64,000 nt of DNA, taken from the NCBI GenBank assembly GCA_965237855.1, contig CBDEGK010000004.1:558001-622000 (forward strand), written 5' to 3'. Made by a program: the position numbers and the translations under genes. The notes under the pieces are model-generated. The model had not been told where the DNA came from. It searched no databases and worked only from the letters and a program-made list of their open reading frames with translations. Origin of the DNA: CBDEGK01 sp965237855 (GTDB lineage Bacteria > Pseudomonadota > Gammaproteobacteria > Pseudomonadales > Halieaceae). Positions 52,302-60,850 of this stretch are shown here, in pieces (position 1 is the first letter of the stretch; every line of letters starts with the position of its first letter).

Positions 52302-52496
52302 ATGCAATGGACAATCGAAAAGCTAATGTTTCTGGCGCCGGTAATCTTTGGCGTACTCGTTTTTGGCCCCATGTGGGCCGCGGCCATGGATGTGATTGGG
52401 CTCCAATTCCACGCGGCACTCCCCAATCTCTACCTCACCATGTTGATCGGTGCCGCCTGGGGCGCGATCGCCATTAAAAGGAAGCGCTGGCTATGA
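52302..52496 (+). CDS. Small hydrophobic protein, 64 aa
   Basis: ATG 52302 opens a 64-aa product with two membrane segments (LMFLAPVIFGVLVFGPMWAAA and LYLTMLIGAAWGAIAI) and a basic KRKRW end. Its stop overlaps the desaturase start by four bases (ATGA). A TATAAT at 52290-52295 would start transcription at or next to the ATG and no ribosome site is present, so the mRNA could be leaderless. No known family; a desaturase partner is inferred from coupling. Confidence 0.6.
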   Translation: MQWTIEKLMFLAPVIFGVLVFGPMWAAAMDVIGLQFHAALPNLYLTMLIGAAWGAIAIKRKRWL

Positions 52497-53326
52497 GCAT
52501 GGAACAGGAGCGGACCATCGCCCAGAAATACATCGGTGGATTTCCGTGGTTTATGGTGATCTGGGGTTTGGGTGGCTTTGCCCTTTGGGTATCCCTGTTT
52601 CCCCTGGTCCACTACCAGCTTATACCAATCTGGCTCGGCACAATTATAGCCACGATTACAATGAGTGCTGCCTACCTGCCCAGCCATGAAGCCCAACACG
52701 GTAATATCGGCAGACCGGGTAGCAGCCTACGCTGGCTCAATGAACTGGTGGGTCATGTCTCCGTAGGGCCTATGATATTTCCCTACCGCTTGCATCGGGC
52801 TATCCATCTCAAGCATCACGCCAACACCAATGACGACCACAAAGACCCGGACATCCATATGCGCGCCAACACGATCTGGCAGGCCGCCTACAGGGCCTGG
52901 CTCAGCCAGCAACCCGGTCGCAACAATGGCATGCGGGATGATGTACTGGACGACAACCCACAGAAAGACAAGCTGACCTGGGAAGCCTTCCTGATTGCCC
53001 GCGCCGCCTGGCTGCTGGTTGCCATTGGCTGCTGGAGCGGCTTCGCCCTGGAAGTTCTGATGATCTGGTGGATTCCCCGGACCATTGCCTTCATCTACAC
53101 GCCGGTTACCCTGTCCTGGGCGCCGCACCATCCGATGCTGGAAAAAGGCCGCTACCGGGATACCCGCGGCAGGAAATCACCGGTGGGCACCATCTTGTCA
53201 TCGGGTATGGAGTACCACCTGGTACATCACCTGTTTCCGTCAATCCCCCTCAACAAGACGCCGGCGGCCTATCGTGATCTCAAACCCCTGCTGGAAGCCG
53301 AGGGCGTGACCTTAGGCGATCTGTAA
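52493..53326 (+). CDS. Membrane fatty acid desaturase / hydroxylase-family protein
   Basis: 277 aa with several hydrophobic helices and the three histidine boxes of the di-iron membrane desaturase superfamily: HEAQH at 65-69, HLKHH at 105-109 and HLVHH near 243-247. Its length is nearer the beta-carotene hydroxylase/ketolase-like and short desaturase branches than to 350-aa acyl-lipid desaturases. It inserts a double bond or hydroxyl using O2 and electrons from a ferredoxin. The patatin gene starts four bases after its stop. Confidence 0.87.
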   Translation: MSMEQERTIAQKYIGGFPWFMVIWGLGGFALWVSLFPLVHYQLIPIWLGTIIATITMSAAYLPSHEAQHGNIGRPGSSLRWLNELVGHVSVGPMIFPYRLHRAIHLKHHANTNDDHKDPDIHMRANTIWQAAYRAWLSQQPGRNNGMRDDVLDDNPQKDKLTWEAFLIARAAWLLVAIGCWSGFALEVLMIWWIPRTIAFIYTPVTLSWAPHHPMLEKGRYRDTRGRKSPVGTILSSGMEYHLVHHLFPSIPLNKTPAAYRDLKPLLEAEGVTLGDL

Positions 53327-53330
53327 GTCG

Positions 53331-54467
53331 ATGAAGAATGCCCTCATTCTCTCCGGCGGTGGCGCCCGTGCCGCCTACCAGGTGGGCGTATTAAAAGCGC
53401 TGGCGGAATTATTGCCCGACGGCTGCGCCAACCCCTTCCCCATCATTTGCGGCACCTCGGCCGGCGCCCTCAACGCGGTAACGCTGGCATCGTACGAAGG
53501 CAGTTTCAAAGACGCCGTGGCTGCGCTGGAAAATGTCTGGTCCAACCTGGAGCCCGGTGATGTCTACCGCTACGGCTGGTGGGAAACTTTCAAAGGTCTG
53601 GGCCGATTCGGCAGCTCGCTGCTCAATCATGGTGTGGGTAGAAGCCGACCCATTGCCCTGCTGGACAATGCCCCGCTGCGGAAACTGATCAAGCGCGCGG
53701 TCGACTTTGAAAAAATCGACCGCGCCCTGGCGCGCGGCGATCTGCATGCCGTTAGCGTGACAGCGATGGGTTACAGTTCCGGACACTCTGTCTCCTTCTT
53801 CCAGGGCCAGCCGGATATTGAGGAATGGGCGCGACACCGCCGCAAGGGACGGCGCACCTTACTTGGCGTTGATCACCTGATGGCCTCCTCGGCCATCCCG
53901 GCGATCTTTCCCACTGCCCGTATAGAACATGAGTACTACGGTGATGGCGCCCTGCGACAACTGGCCCCAATCAGCCCGGCGCTGCACCTGGGTGCAAGCC
54001 AGGTCTTTATCATTGGCGTCAGTGGCAACCGCGATCCTCGCTATGAAAACCGACGGCAACGGGATCGACACTCCCCCTCCATGGGACAAATTATCGGCCA
54101 CATGTTTAACAGCGCTTTCGTTGATGGTCTCGAAGGCGATATCGAACGGCTGGAGCGGGTCAATCGTCTAATAGATTTGATCCCGCCGGAAATTCTCGAG
54201 GCAGAGGACGTCCCTCTTAGATCAGTTAAAAGTCTTGTGATATCTCCAACCGAGGCTATCGACAGAATTGCCGGTGCCAAAATTCATCATCTACCGCGAA
54301 GCCTGCGTTACTTTCTGCGCTCTACCGGCGCAACGGCCAGCAGTGGTGGTGCCACCGCCGCCAGTTATCTGCTATTTGCCAAACCCTTTACCGAGAAGCT
54401 GATCAGCCTCGGTTATCGCGACACCATGTGGGACAAGGAGCGGGTACTGCCATTTTTTGAGCGGTAA
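53331..54467 (+). CDS. Patatin-like phospholipase
   Basis: 378 aa. The oxyanion motif is GGGARAAYQVG (9-19), the nucleophile is Ser43 in GTSAG, and the catalytic Asp is in YGDGALRQ near 205. This is the bacterial RssA/YlbK-type patatin with an extended C-terminal segment, cytoplasmic since it has no signal. It should hydrolyse acyl esters of lipids. It is co-directional with the desaturase and likely co-transcribed, suggesting membrane-lipid remodelling. Confidence 0.88.
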   Translation: MKNALILSGGGARAAYQVGVLKALAELLPDGCANPFPIICGTSAGALNAVTLASYEGSFKDAVAALENVWSNLEPGDVYRYGWWETFKGLGRFGSSLLNHGVGRSRPIALLDNAPLRKLIKRAVDFEKIDRALARGDLHAVSVTAMGYSSGHSVSFFQGQPDIEEWARHRRKGRRTLLGVDHLMASSAIPAIFPTARIEHEYYGDGALRQLAPISPALHLGASQVFIIGVSGNRDPRYENRRQRDRHSPSMGQIIGHMFNSAFVDGLEGDIERLERVNRLIDLIPPEILEAEDVPLRSVKSLVISPTEAIDRIAGAKIHHLPRSLRYFLRSTGATASSGGATAASYLLFAKPFTEKLISLGYRDTMWDKERVLPFFER

Positions 54468-54496
54468 GCCTACCGCGTCTGTATTGGCGGGCGCAT

Positions 54497-55615
54497 TCAT
54501 TCAAGCCAGACTTCAAGATTTTCGGCACGGCCCAGACGGCAATCCAGTGTGATCGCCAACAGCTCCGACAGTCCGCAAGCTGCCATCATCTCCTCTACAC
54601 TGGCCCGGTCACTGGCTTCAAGGTTGTTGTAGATGTCTTGTACTCGCGCCAACAAGTAGAAGCGGTAAGGCTGGGCAGCGGCCATCATGGGCCTGCCGCG
54701 CACTTCAAAACTTCCCATACCAACGAAGCGTTCGGCCCGGCTACCGGACTCAGGGGCATTCTCTGCTAACCATAGGTTGATACACTCGGCGGCCGCACGG
54801 GTCTCCGGAACCAAATCTTCCGCCAGGATGCGCATCACTGCCAGCAAGGTGTCTGGAATCTCATCATCGGTCAGATAGTCGGCGCCGGCCTCAAAAAACT
54901 CCGGCGCATCCTGATCTTCCCGGTTCATCCGCTCCACCCAGCGGTGCACCCGAATCGCCCGCCGTTGCATAATCGCCAGTGGCTTCGGGTCGCGGCCCAG
55001 GTGGGCGTACAGGGGAGCCAGCAGGCCGAAGTCACCGATGCAAGGTCTCCATCCCAGCAGGTAGGGCATATCAGTAAAGTGTGCATTCAGGGCCGCGAGA
55101 AACTCGAGGTAGAGTTCCTCGATGAGATCCACATTGGCGTCAGACACCCCCATGGCCGCTCCCCCCTGGCGCATTTTGCCCATGGTGTACTGGGTCTTCT
55201 CCTCCGCCGACGGATGCGCTCGTTGAGAAAAGAGAAAGTGATAGTGAAGATAGTCCAGGTTTTCCTCGGGGAAATTCCAGCGGTAATGCATGGCGGGCCG
55301 CATCAAGCCCTCGACACCCACGATGTCAAACAGCGCGCTGACCACCTGTTGGCGTGGCGTCAGGGGCCGGCAGGGTCTGCCATTACGGGATTCAAAATGC
55401 TCAATGATTGCAGCACCGTCGCGGATAACCTCCCCCGTCGGTGTAAGAAGGGTGGGAATGGTGGGCAATTTTCCTCGCGGCAGGATATCCGCTTTAAAGC
55501 TTTCATGACCGGTGGACAGCTCCCGATAAGGAATCCTGTTCTTTATCAGGTACGACCGCGCTCGCCCGGAGAACAGGGAGTGTGGAAACGCGTACAGGGT
55601 GTGAATCTCCGACAT
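54497..55615 (-). CDS. Long GST-like protein (thioredoxin fold plus C-terminal extension)
   Basis: 372 aa. The N-terminal GST fold starts TLYAFPHSLFSGRARSYLIKN, with the cis-Pro GKLPTIPTLLTP and IRDGAAIIEHFE. The C-terminal domain contains DMPYLLGWRPCIGDFGLLAPLYAHLGRDPKPLA. A further 120 residues after the GST fold are shared with the truncated gene at 1-750. The function of this extended group is unknown; glutathione conjugation or thiol transfer is only an inference. It is divergent from the Rieske oxygenase with 80 bases between them, and might serve the same pathway. Confidence 0.82.
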   Translation of the reverse strand: MSEIHTLYAFPHSLFSGRARSYLIKNRIPYRELSTGHESFKADILPRGKLPTIPTLLTPTGEVIRDGAAIIEHFESRNGRPCRPLTPRQQVVSALFDIVGVEGLMRPAMHYRWNFPEENLDYLHYHFLFSQRAHPSAEEKTQYTMGKMRQGGAAMGVSDANVDLIEELYLEFLAALNAHFTDMPYLLGWRPCIGDFGLLAPLYAHLGRDPKPLAIMQRRAIRVHRWVERMNREDQDAPEFFEAGADYLTDDEIPDTLLAVMRILAEDLVPETRAAAECINLWLAENAPESGSRAERFVGMGSFEVRGRPMMAAAQPYRFYLLARVQDIYNNLEASDRASVEEMMAACGLSELLAITLDCRLGRAENLEVWLE

Positions 55616-55695
55616 GCCGGCTTATCCCTTGCAAAGCGCGCAGTATGCCATACAATAAAACAATCAATTTATCCGGTTTTTATTATAGGATTGCC

Positions 55696-56877
55696 ATGAG
55701 TCGCGCCCAATTGATCGAGATGGCCCGCCACAATGTAGCCCACACTGACGCGGGTACCATTAACCTGGCCGATGACATCGCCCTGGTCCCCGCCGCGCAT
55801 TATTTCGACGAGGAGCACTGGCAGCTGGAAATGAAACAGGTGTTCAAGCGCCTGCCGCTGATGCTAGCTGCCAGCTGTGAAGTCGCCAACCCGGGTGATT
55901 ACAAGGCCATCTTAACCGGTGGCGTGCCTATACTCATCAGCCGGGGTAAGGATGGTGAGTTGCGAGCTTTTCTCAACATGTGCAGTCACCGTGGCTCGAT
56001 CATTATGCCCGAGGGTTGCGGCAATGCTCATCGCTTTACTTGCCCCTATCACGCCTGGAACTACGACACCGCCGGCGCACTGACCGGCATCTATAACGAA
56101 AAGGAGTTTGGCGAGCTGGACAAGGCAGACCATGGCCTGCGCCCACTGCCGGTGCTGGAACGCGCCGGCCTGATCTGGGTGATTCCCAACCCCGACTCTG
56201 AGCTGGATATTGAACAGTTCCTGTGTGGCTATGACGACATGTTGGCTCACTTCGACTTTTCCAACTGGTACATGTTTTCCCAGCGCACCGTGAAAGGACC
56301 CAACTGGAAGATTGCCTACGACGGTTACCTGGATTTCTACCACCTGCCCATCCTGCACAAGGATACTTTTGGTTCCGATTTTTCCAGCCAGGCACTCTAC
56401 TACTCCTGGGGGCCGCACCAGCGGGTCAGTGCGCCTGATCCCACGCTCAAGGAACTGATGGATCAGCCGGAAGATGACTGGCCGATAGAGCAACTGGTAG
56501 TAGGGGTGTGGACAATATTCCCCCATGTGTCGATCGCCTCCTTTGATGGCGGCGGCCGCGGTGTCCTTATCTCGCAATTATTCCCCGGTGAAACCGTCGG
56601 CGAGTCATTCACCGTGCAAAACTACCTGATGGAAAAGCCGCCGGCGGATGAAGAAGCCGAGCAAGCGGCCCATGAACAATTCGAGTTTCTCAAATTCGTG
56701 GTGGAAACTGAGGACTACGCCACCGGCCTGCGGCAACAGCAGGCATTAAAGACCGGCACCAAGCAACATGTTTTATTTGGACGCAACGAAGCTGGTGGGC
56801 AAAACTTCCACCAGTGGCTGGATCGGATACTGAAAGCAGATGATGCCACATTACCAGAGCTGTTCCGTCGGGGCTGA
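55696..56877 (+). CDS. Rieske non-haem iron oxygenase alpha subunit
   Basis: 393 aa from ATG 55696; the longer open frame upstream to 55582 lacks homology. The Rieske cluster ligands are C96-x-H98 (CSHRG) and C116-x2-H119 (CPYHAW). The mononuclear iron site is in NWKIAYDGYLDFYHLPILH with the paired His and a later Asp. It is of the ring-hydroxylating / carnitine- and choline-like oxygenase type. No beta subunit or reductase gene is adjacent, so it needs unlinked electron carriers. Substrate unknown; the divergent GST-like protein is a possible partner. Confidence 0.88.
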   Translation: MSRAQLIEMARHNVAHTDAGTINLADDIALVPAAHYFDEEHWQLEMKQVFKRLPLMLAASCEVANPGDYKAILTGGVPILISRGKDGELRAFLNMCSHRGSIIMPEGCGNAHRFTCPYHAWNYDTAGALTGIYNEKEFGELDKADHGLRPLPVLERAGLIWVIPNPDSELDIEQFLCGYDDMLAHFDFSNWYMFSQRTVKGPNWKIAYDGYLDFYHLPILHKDTFGSDFSSQALYYSWGPHQRVSAPDPTLKELMDQPEDDWPIEQLVVGVWTIFPHVSIASFDGGGRGVLISQLFPGETVGESFTVQNYLMEKPPADEEAEQAAHEQFEFLKFVVETEDYATGLRQQQALKTGTKQHVLFGRNEAGGQNFHQWLDRILKADDATLPELFRRG

Positions 56878-56897
56878 GTCTTGGTTATGCTTGGGGC

Positions 56898-58010
56898 ATG
56901 CCACGCCTACTAAAACAGTACGCGCTAGCCCTGGTGGTTTTGCTTTCAGCCGGATGCTCCACGTCGGTTGCCGAGGATGAAATCCAGGCCGCTATCGACT
57001 GGCATATCTCGCGCCTGGTCGGACTGGAAGCAAGTCGCGGCCTGGAACCTGAAGAATACTTCGAGCTGGGAACGCTGTACTGGGCGAAACGGGATTTTGC
57101 CAGTCGCAGCTATATCAAGAACGACCTGTCCCGCAAAGCCAGCCGCAGCTTTTCACAATACGCCCAGACCGATGAGCTAGCAGCCCGCAAAGCCATCGCC
57201 CTGTTCTGCATTGAGCGTATTCGGCAGTCAATCCACCTCGGCATTCGCGCCAGCGACGACTTTCTCGCCTGCTCTACCATGGTATCTCGCTACATCAGCC
57301 GAGAGGGTGATTTACGCCGCGATGACAGCATGGACCTGATCATCAGGCAGGCGATGGCCAACGAAGTGCTCTACGACATCAGTTATCGCTTCAGCCACTG
57401 GGAGTTTCTTCACCTCAAACGTCTCGGCGACGCGCTGCTGGTGTCTACGCTGGTGGTGGTTGACGAGGACCTGCTAGCGGAAGCATTCATCACAAATCTC
57501 GAATCGCGCCTGGGGCAGAATCAATTGCACCCCTCCCGAGAGCTTGGCGCAACGGATTACGAAGAGATTTTTCGACTTGCGCAATATGTTCATCGCCAGG
57601 ATTTGAGCGAAGGCAACCGCGAAGACCTGGAAGCCGTGGTGTTAAATGCCTATGCCGAGAGTGACAAACTGACCGGCCTGAGTCGGCAGCTGATTGTCGA
57701 GGCGATGCGGCTACTCAAACAAGCCAAGGCCTCCATTATCGTCTACCACTTGAATCACCATGAACTACCCACATCACTGGCGGAAACAGGCTATGACCAG
57801 AGCGAACTACCTGACTATGCCAGCAATCTCAGCCTGCACGGCAACCGCCTGTCGCTTACCTTTGCTGATCACCTGGTTGTGCCGGGCCCCATGGAGGGCT
57901 CCAAACTGGTGAGAACGATTGAGATTGAGCGCGGTATTGTGGTCGATACCTGCTCTCCATCTTCAAGTATTCCCCAACGCTACCTGCCCGACACGCTGTC
58001 CTGTTCCTAA
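56898..58010 (+). CDS. Hypothetical lipoprotein with a pilin-like C-terminal end
   Basis: 370 aa. Lipobox LSAG-Cys20 predicts lipidation. The central part is helical without recognisable motif. The last ~100 residues (AKASIIVYHLNHHELPTSLAETGY, then short strands, and a final CSPSSSIPQRYLPDTLSC) resemble the C-terminal beta sheet and disulfide loop of type IV pilins, but there is no N-terminal prepilin signal. Twenty bases separate it from the Rieske gene. I cannot assign a role; the pilin resemblance is by pattern only. It ends overlapping the convergent VOC gene. Confidence 0.65.
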   Translation: MPRLLKQYALALVVLLSAGCSTSVAEDEIQAAIDWHISRLVGLEASRGLEPEEYFELGTLYWAKRDFASRSYIKNDLSRKASRSFSQYAQTDELAARKAIALFCIERIRQSIHLGIRASDDFLACSTMVSRYISREGDLRRDDSMDLIIRQAMANEVLYDISYRFSHWEFLHLKRLGDALLVSTLVVVDEDLLAEAFITNLESRLGQNQLHPSRELGATDYEEIFRLAQYVHRQDLSEGNREDLEAVVLNAYAESDKLTGLSRQLIVEAMRLLKQAKASIIVYHLNHHELPTSLAETGYDQSELPDYASNLSLHGNRLSLTFADHLVVPGPMEGSKLVRTIEIERGIVVDTCSPSSSIPQRYLPDTLSCS

Positions 58011-58378
58011 ACTTGCGGGCAATAGCCGTAGCTCGTGATCTCATAGCCATTTCCGTCCGGATCATCGAAATACAGAGACCAGGCCATATCGTGATCAGCG
58101 ACTCGAACTTCCAGGCCCTGCGCTGAGAGATGATCCCGCCAGGCATCAAAATGCTCTGCATCGACTCCAAACGCGGCGATGGACTCGGGCGGATGTTGTC
58201 CCTCGAATAACGCCAGGTGAAGTGACTCGGCGGCGTCGGCCACCACCAGTGGCCCTGTGGGAGTCGCCCAACTGCTAAATTTTTCCACCGGCTTCAGTCC
58301 CAGCACATCGGCATACCACTGGGCCGCTGCCGCCCGGTTGCTGACATAGACATGATCAATGCCCTTTAATTCCAACAT
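58007..58378 (-). CDS. VOC-family (glyoxalase/bleomycin-resistance fold) protein
   Basis: 123 aa from ATG 58378. The fold signature is LKGIDHVYVSNRAAAAQWYADVLGL at the start and SLYFDDPDGNGYEITSY at the end. Likely metal ligands are His (IDHVYV), His/Glu in LHLALFEG and Glu in YEIT. These small proteins act as dioxygenases, isomerases or resistance proteins. It is one base after the second VOC gene, so the pair is an operon, divergent from the XRE-cupin regulator. Substrate unknown. Confidence 0.8.
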   Translation of the reverse strand: MLELKGIDHVYVSNRAAAAQWYADVLGLKPVEKFSSWATPTGPLVVADAAESLHLALFEGQHPPESIAAFGVDAEHFDAWRDHLSAQGLEVRVADHDMAWSLYFDDPDGNGYEITSYGYCPQV

Positions 58379-58379
58379 A

Positions 58380-58754
58380 TCAATACTCCACCAGTTCCAC
58401 TTCAATGCCATCGGGATCATAGAAGTAAATCCGCCGCCCCGGGTCATAATCACCCTCCAGGTGCACTTCTATGTCCAGCTCAGCCAGGCGGGCTCGATAG
58501 GTATCAACACTGTCTACCTGGAAGCCGATGTGGTTCAGACCGGGGGCATCATAGTCCGCAGGTGCCCGCCCCTCTTTTTGCGACTCGAATAACGCCAGGT
58601 AGGTATCATCAGTACCTATATGGACGGCCCTGACCGGGCCGTCGAAATCCCGCGCGCTGCCCTGCCAGCGCACCTCAAAGCCGAGCACTGCCCGGTAAAA
58701 CGCTGTACTGCGATCCACGTCTTGCACGGTTAAATTGGCATGTTCCAGTCTCAT
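58380..58754 (-). CDS. VOC-family (glyoxalase-like) protein
   Basis: 124 aa. MRLEHANLTVQDVDRSTAFYRAVLGF is the N-terminal VOC motif; GLNHIGFQVDSVD and RRIYFYDPDGIEVELVEY form the second beta-alpha-beta unit with His and Glu ligands. It is the first gene of the pair with the VOC protein at 58007. Divergent from the XRE-cupin gene, which probably regulates it. Confidence 0.83.
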   Translation of the reverse strand: MRLEHANLTVQDVDRSTAFYRAVLGFEVRWQGSARDFDGPVRAVHIGTDDTYLALFESQKEGRAPADYDAPGLNHIGFQVDSVDTYRARLAELDIEVHLEGDYDPGRRIYFYDPDGIEVELVEY

Positions 58755-58793
58755 AGTTTCGTCCTCTGTCCAAAAAGCGTGAGTGAAGACTAG

Positions 58794-58848
58794 AGCGAAA
58801 TATACAATTTTTCGTCTTTTTCGCTAATATATTGTCAATTTGCTAATA
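58794..58848. promoter_or_regulatory. Divergent promoter region with inverted and direct repeats
   Basis: An AT-rich stretch between the VOC operon and the XRE-cupin gene contains AGCGAAA (58794-58800) facing TTTCGCT (58819-58825), plus the direct pair GCTAATA at 58823 and 58842. Either could be the XRE-cupin binding site. No clear -35/-10 assignment. Confidence 0.35.
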
Positions 58849-58860
58849 CTGGAGCCCACC

Positions 58861-59430
58861 ATGAGCAATGACACCTCCGTAGCCCGCTACCTCGCCGCCA
58901 ACCTGTTGCACCTTCGCAAGGCCAAGAATCTCAGCCAGGACAAGCTCAGCGAGCTGGCGGCCATGCCCCGCTCCACCATCACCCACATGGAGTCAGGTGA
59001 AGGCAATCCCTCGCTGGCCAACCTTTGTAAAATTGCCGCGGCACTAACAGTAAGCATAGAAGAATTATTGTCGCGGCCGCGCAAAGAATGCACCCTGCTC
59101 AGGGCTGGGGATGTCACAGTCCTCACACGCTCCGCCGGGAAGGTCCAGGTACACAAATTAATGCCGGACAAGGTCCGGGCTATCGAGATCGACCGGGTGG
59201 AAATTGCCGCCGGTAGCTCCATGGGCGGACAGCCGCATTTGCGGGGCACCAAGGAATACCTGATAACCCTGTCGGGAGAAGTATCGGTGTCGGTGGATGG
59301 GGACAATTACCGCGTCGGTGAAGGTGATATCCTGGCCTTCCCCGGCGACCAGAAACACGGCTATCGAAATACCGGCGCGCAAAAAGCCGTGGCCCTGAGC
59401 GTGGTGCTACCCCTGCCTTATCCGAGCTGA
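58861..59430 (+). CDS. XRE-family regulator with C-terminal cupin
   Basis: 189 aa from ATG 58861 (GGAG seven bases upstream). The HTH_3 domain is residues 10-65 (LRKAKNLSQDKLSELAAMPRSTITHMESGEGNPSLANL). The cupin barrel is residues about 110-185 (GTKEYLITLSGEVSVSVDGDNYRVGEGDILAFPGDQKHGYRN). Such regulators sense a small metabolite through the cupin. It likely controls the divergent VOC pair. It converges with the KDPG aldolase gene. Confidence 0.88.
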   Translation: MSNDTSVARYLAANLLHLRKAKNLSQDKLSELAAMPRSTITHMESGEGNPSLANLCKIAAALTVSIEELLSRPRKECTLLRAGDVTVLTRSAGKVQVHKLMPDKVRAIEIDRVEIAAGSSMGGQPHLRGTKEYLITLSGEVSVSVDGDNYRVGEGDILAFPGDQKHGYRNTGAQKAVALSVVLPLPYPS

Positions 59431-59432
59431 TT

Positions 59433-60008
59433 TCAACCCGGCACCATCCAGGAACCACCGACGCAAACCACGTTGGGCAAGTCCAGGAATTCCTGGTAAT
59501 TGGCCTCTGTGAGTCCGCCAGTGGGGCAAAACTTAAAGTCAGGTAAGGGTGCGGCGACCGATTTAAGCAATTGCAAGCCGCCCACCGCCACGGCCGGGAA
59601 TAATTTGAAATAGCACAAGCCCAGCTCAGCGCCGGCCAGCATCTCCGAGGGCGTTGCCACCCCCGGCATAAATGGTAATTGCACCGATTGCGAGGCCTCA
59701 ACCAGTGAGGCTGAAAAGGCCGGGCTCAGCGCAAGTTCCGCTCCTGCATCGGCGACTGCCTGCATCTGCTCTGCCGTGCAGACTGTCCCGGCCGCCACCA
59801 GCATATCGGGAAAGGCTTCTTTTACCGGCGCCAATGCGGCCAATGCCGCCTCGGTTCGCAAGGTAATTTCAATGGCGTTGATTCCCTGTGCGAGCAACTG
59901 CTCAGCCAGGCTCAGGGCGTGATCGACGCTGTCGACTGTAACCACCGGCAATAGGTCAACGGTTGTCAGTAGCCGCTCCAGTTCCCGGTTTAATTGTTCC
60001 TGTAGCAA
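59433..60008 (-). CDS. eda: KDPG/KHG aldolase, possibly C-terminally short
   Basis: The 191-aa reading starts at TTG 60008, which follows CAGGAG by five bases; TTG 60038 is an alternative. The class I aldolase features are present: Glu in INAIEITLRTE, Lys (Schiff base) in LCYFKLFPA, and CPTGGL plus CVGGSWMVPG near the end. The usual Eda goes on about 20 residues after GGSW-x-x-P; here it stops at PG. This enzyme cleaves 2-keto-3-deoxy-6-phosphogluconate to pyruvate and glyceraldehyde 3-phosphate in the Entner-Doudoroff route. The short tail may or may not matter. No edd is in the window. Confidence 0.82.
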   Translation of the reverse strand: MLQEQLNRELERLLTTVDLLPVVTVDSVDHALSLAEQLLAQGINAIEITLRTEAALAALAPVKEAFPDMLVAAGTVCTAEQMQAVADAGAELALSPAFSASLVEASQSVQLPFMPGVATPSEMLAGAELGLCYFKLFPAVAVGGLQLLKSVAAPLPDFKFCPTGGLTEANYQEFLDLPNVVCVGGSWMVPG

Positions 60009-60037
60009 ATCATTCTCCTGTAAAGCTCTATGATACA

Positions 60038-60850
60038 ATGCGCCGCATTCAAAGCCGAACCAACTATAACGATACTGTGGCTTCCTCCCGCCGTTACTAT
60101 CTCGACTTCTGCCGACTCAGCATACTCGCCGAATTTTCTCGCGATGCCGCTCGCAATCGCCTCGGCTATGCCTGGTGGATTCTCGAGCCCGCACTGATGC
60201 TGGCGGTATTTTACATCGTGTTCGGCATGATCCTGCAGCGCGGTGGCCCAGGCTTTATATACGATCTGTTGGTGGGCGTGACCTTGTGGAGCTGGTTTTC
60301 CAGCACCGTTCAGAAAAGTACCTCGTCTATCCAGCGCGCCTCGCAATTAATGCAGCAGGTGTATATTCCCAAGCAATTACTGCCGCTGATCGCTATCGGC
60401 AGCGAAGCCGTCAAGGCCATGATACTGGTGGCCATCCTGCTGTTTCTCCTGGCCATCACCATCGGCCCAAGTAGCACCTGGCTGTGGCTACCACTGTTGC
60501 TGGTACTCCAACTCATGTTTGCTGCGGCCTGCGGCATGATCACCGCGCACTTGTTGCCCTTCATGAATGACATCAAGTACGTGGTCACCCTGGTACTCAG
60601 GCTGGGCATGTTCCTGTCCGGCGTGTTCTACCGTATAGACGAGGCGGTGCCAGAGGAATACCGCGACTACCTCATGCTCAACCCGCTGGCGACATTGATC
60701 GCCGAGAGCCGACACATCCTGGTGGCGGGCGAGCCGCCGCAACTGCAATGGCTGCTCTATGTGTTCCTGGTATCGCTGGCACTGCTGGCGCTGGGAGTGG
60801 CGCTGATAAACCGCCACGACAAAGTCTATCCCCGGTTGTTATCACGATGA
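60038..60850 (+). CDS. ABC-2 type polysaccharide/lipid export permease
   Basis: 270 aa from ATG 60038, although no ribosome site is seen and a GTG at 60077 is possible. Six membrane helices are predicted. SILAEFSRDAARNRLGYAWWILEPALM is the amphipathic N-terminal region of KpsM/Wzm-type permeases. The ATPase gene overlaps it by four bases. No glycosyltransferases are nearby, so the exported substrate is unknown. Confidence 0.85.
   Translation: MRRIQSRTNYNDTVASSRRYYLDFCRLSILAEFSRDAARNRLGYAWWILEPALMLAVFYIVFGMILQRGGPGFIYDLLVGVTLWSWFSSTVQKSTSSIQRASQLMQQVYIPKQLLPLIAIGSEAVKAMILVAILLFLLAITIGPSSTWLWLPLLLVLQLMFAAACGMITAHLLPFMNDIKYVVTLVLRLGMFLSGVFYRIDEAVPEEYRDYLMLNPLATLIAESRHILVAGEPPQLQWLLYVFLVSLALLALGVALINRHDKVYPRLLSR

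Noticed and set aside
55582..55695. Extension of the Rieske oxygenase frame
   Set aside because: It overlaps the 5' end of the divergent GST-like gene and adds no family sequence; ATG 55696 fits better.
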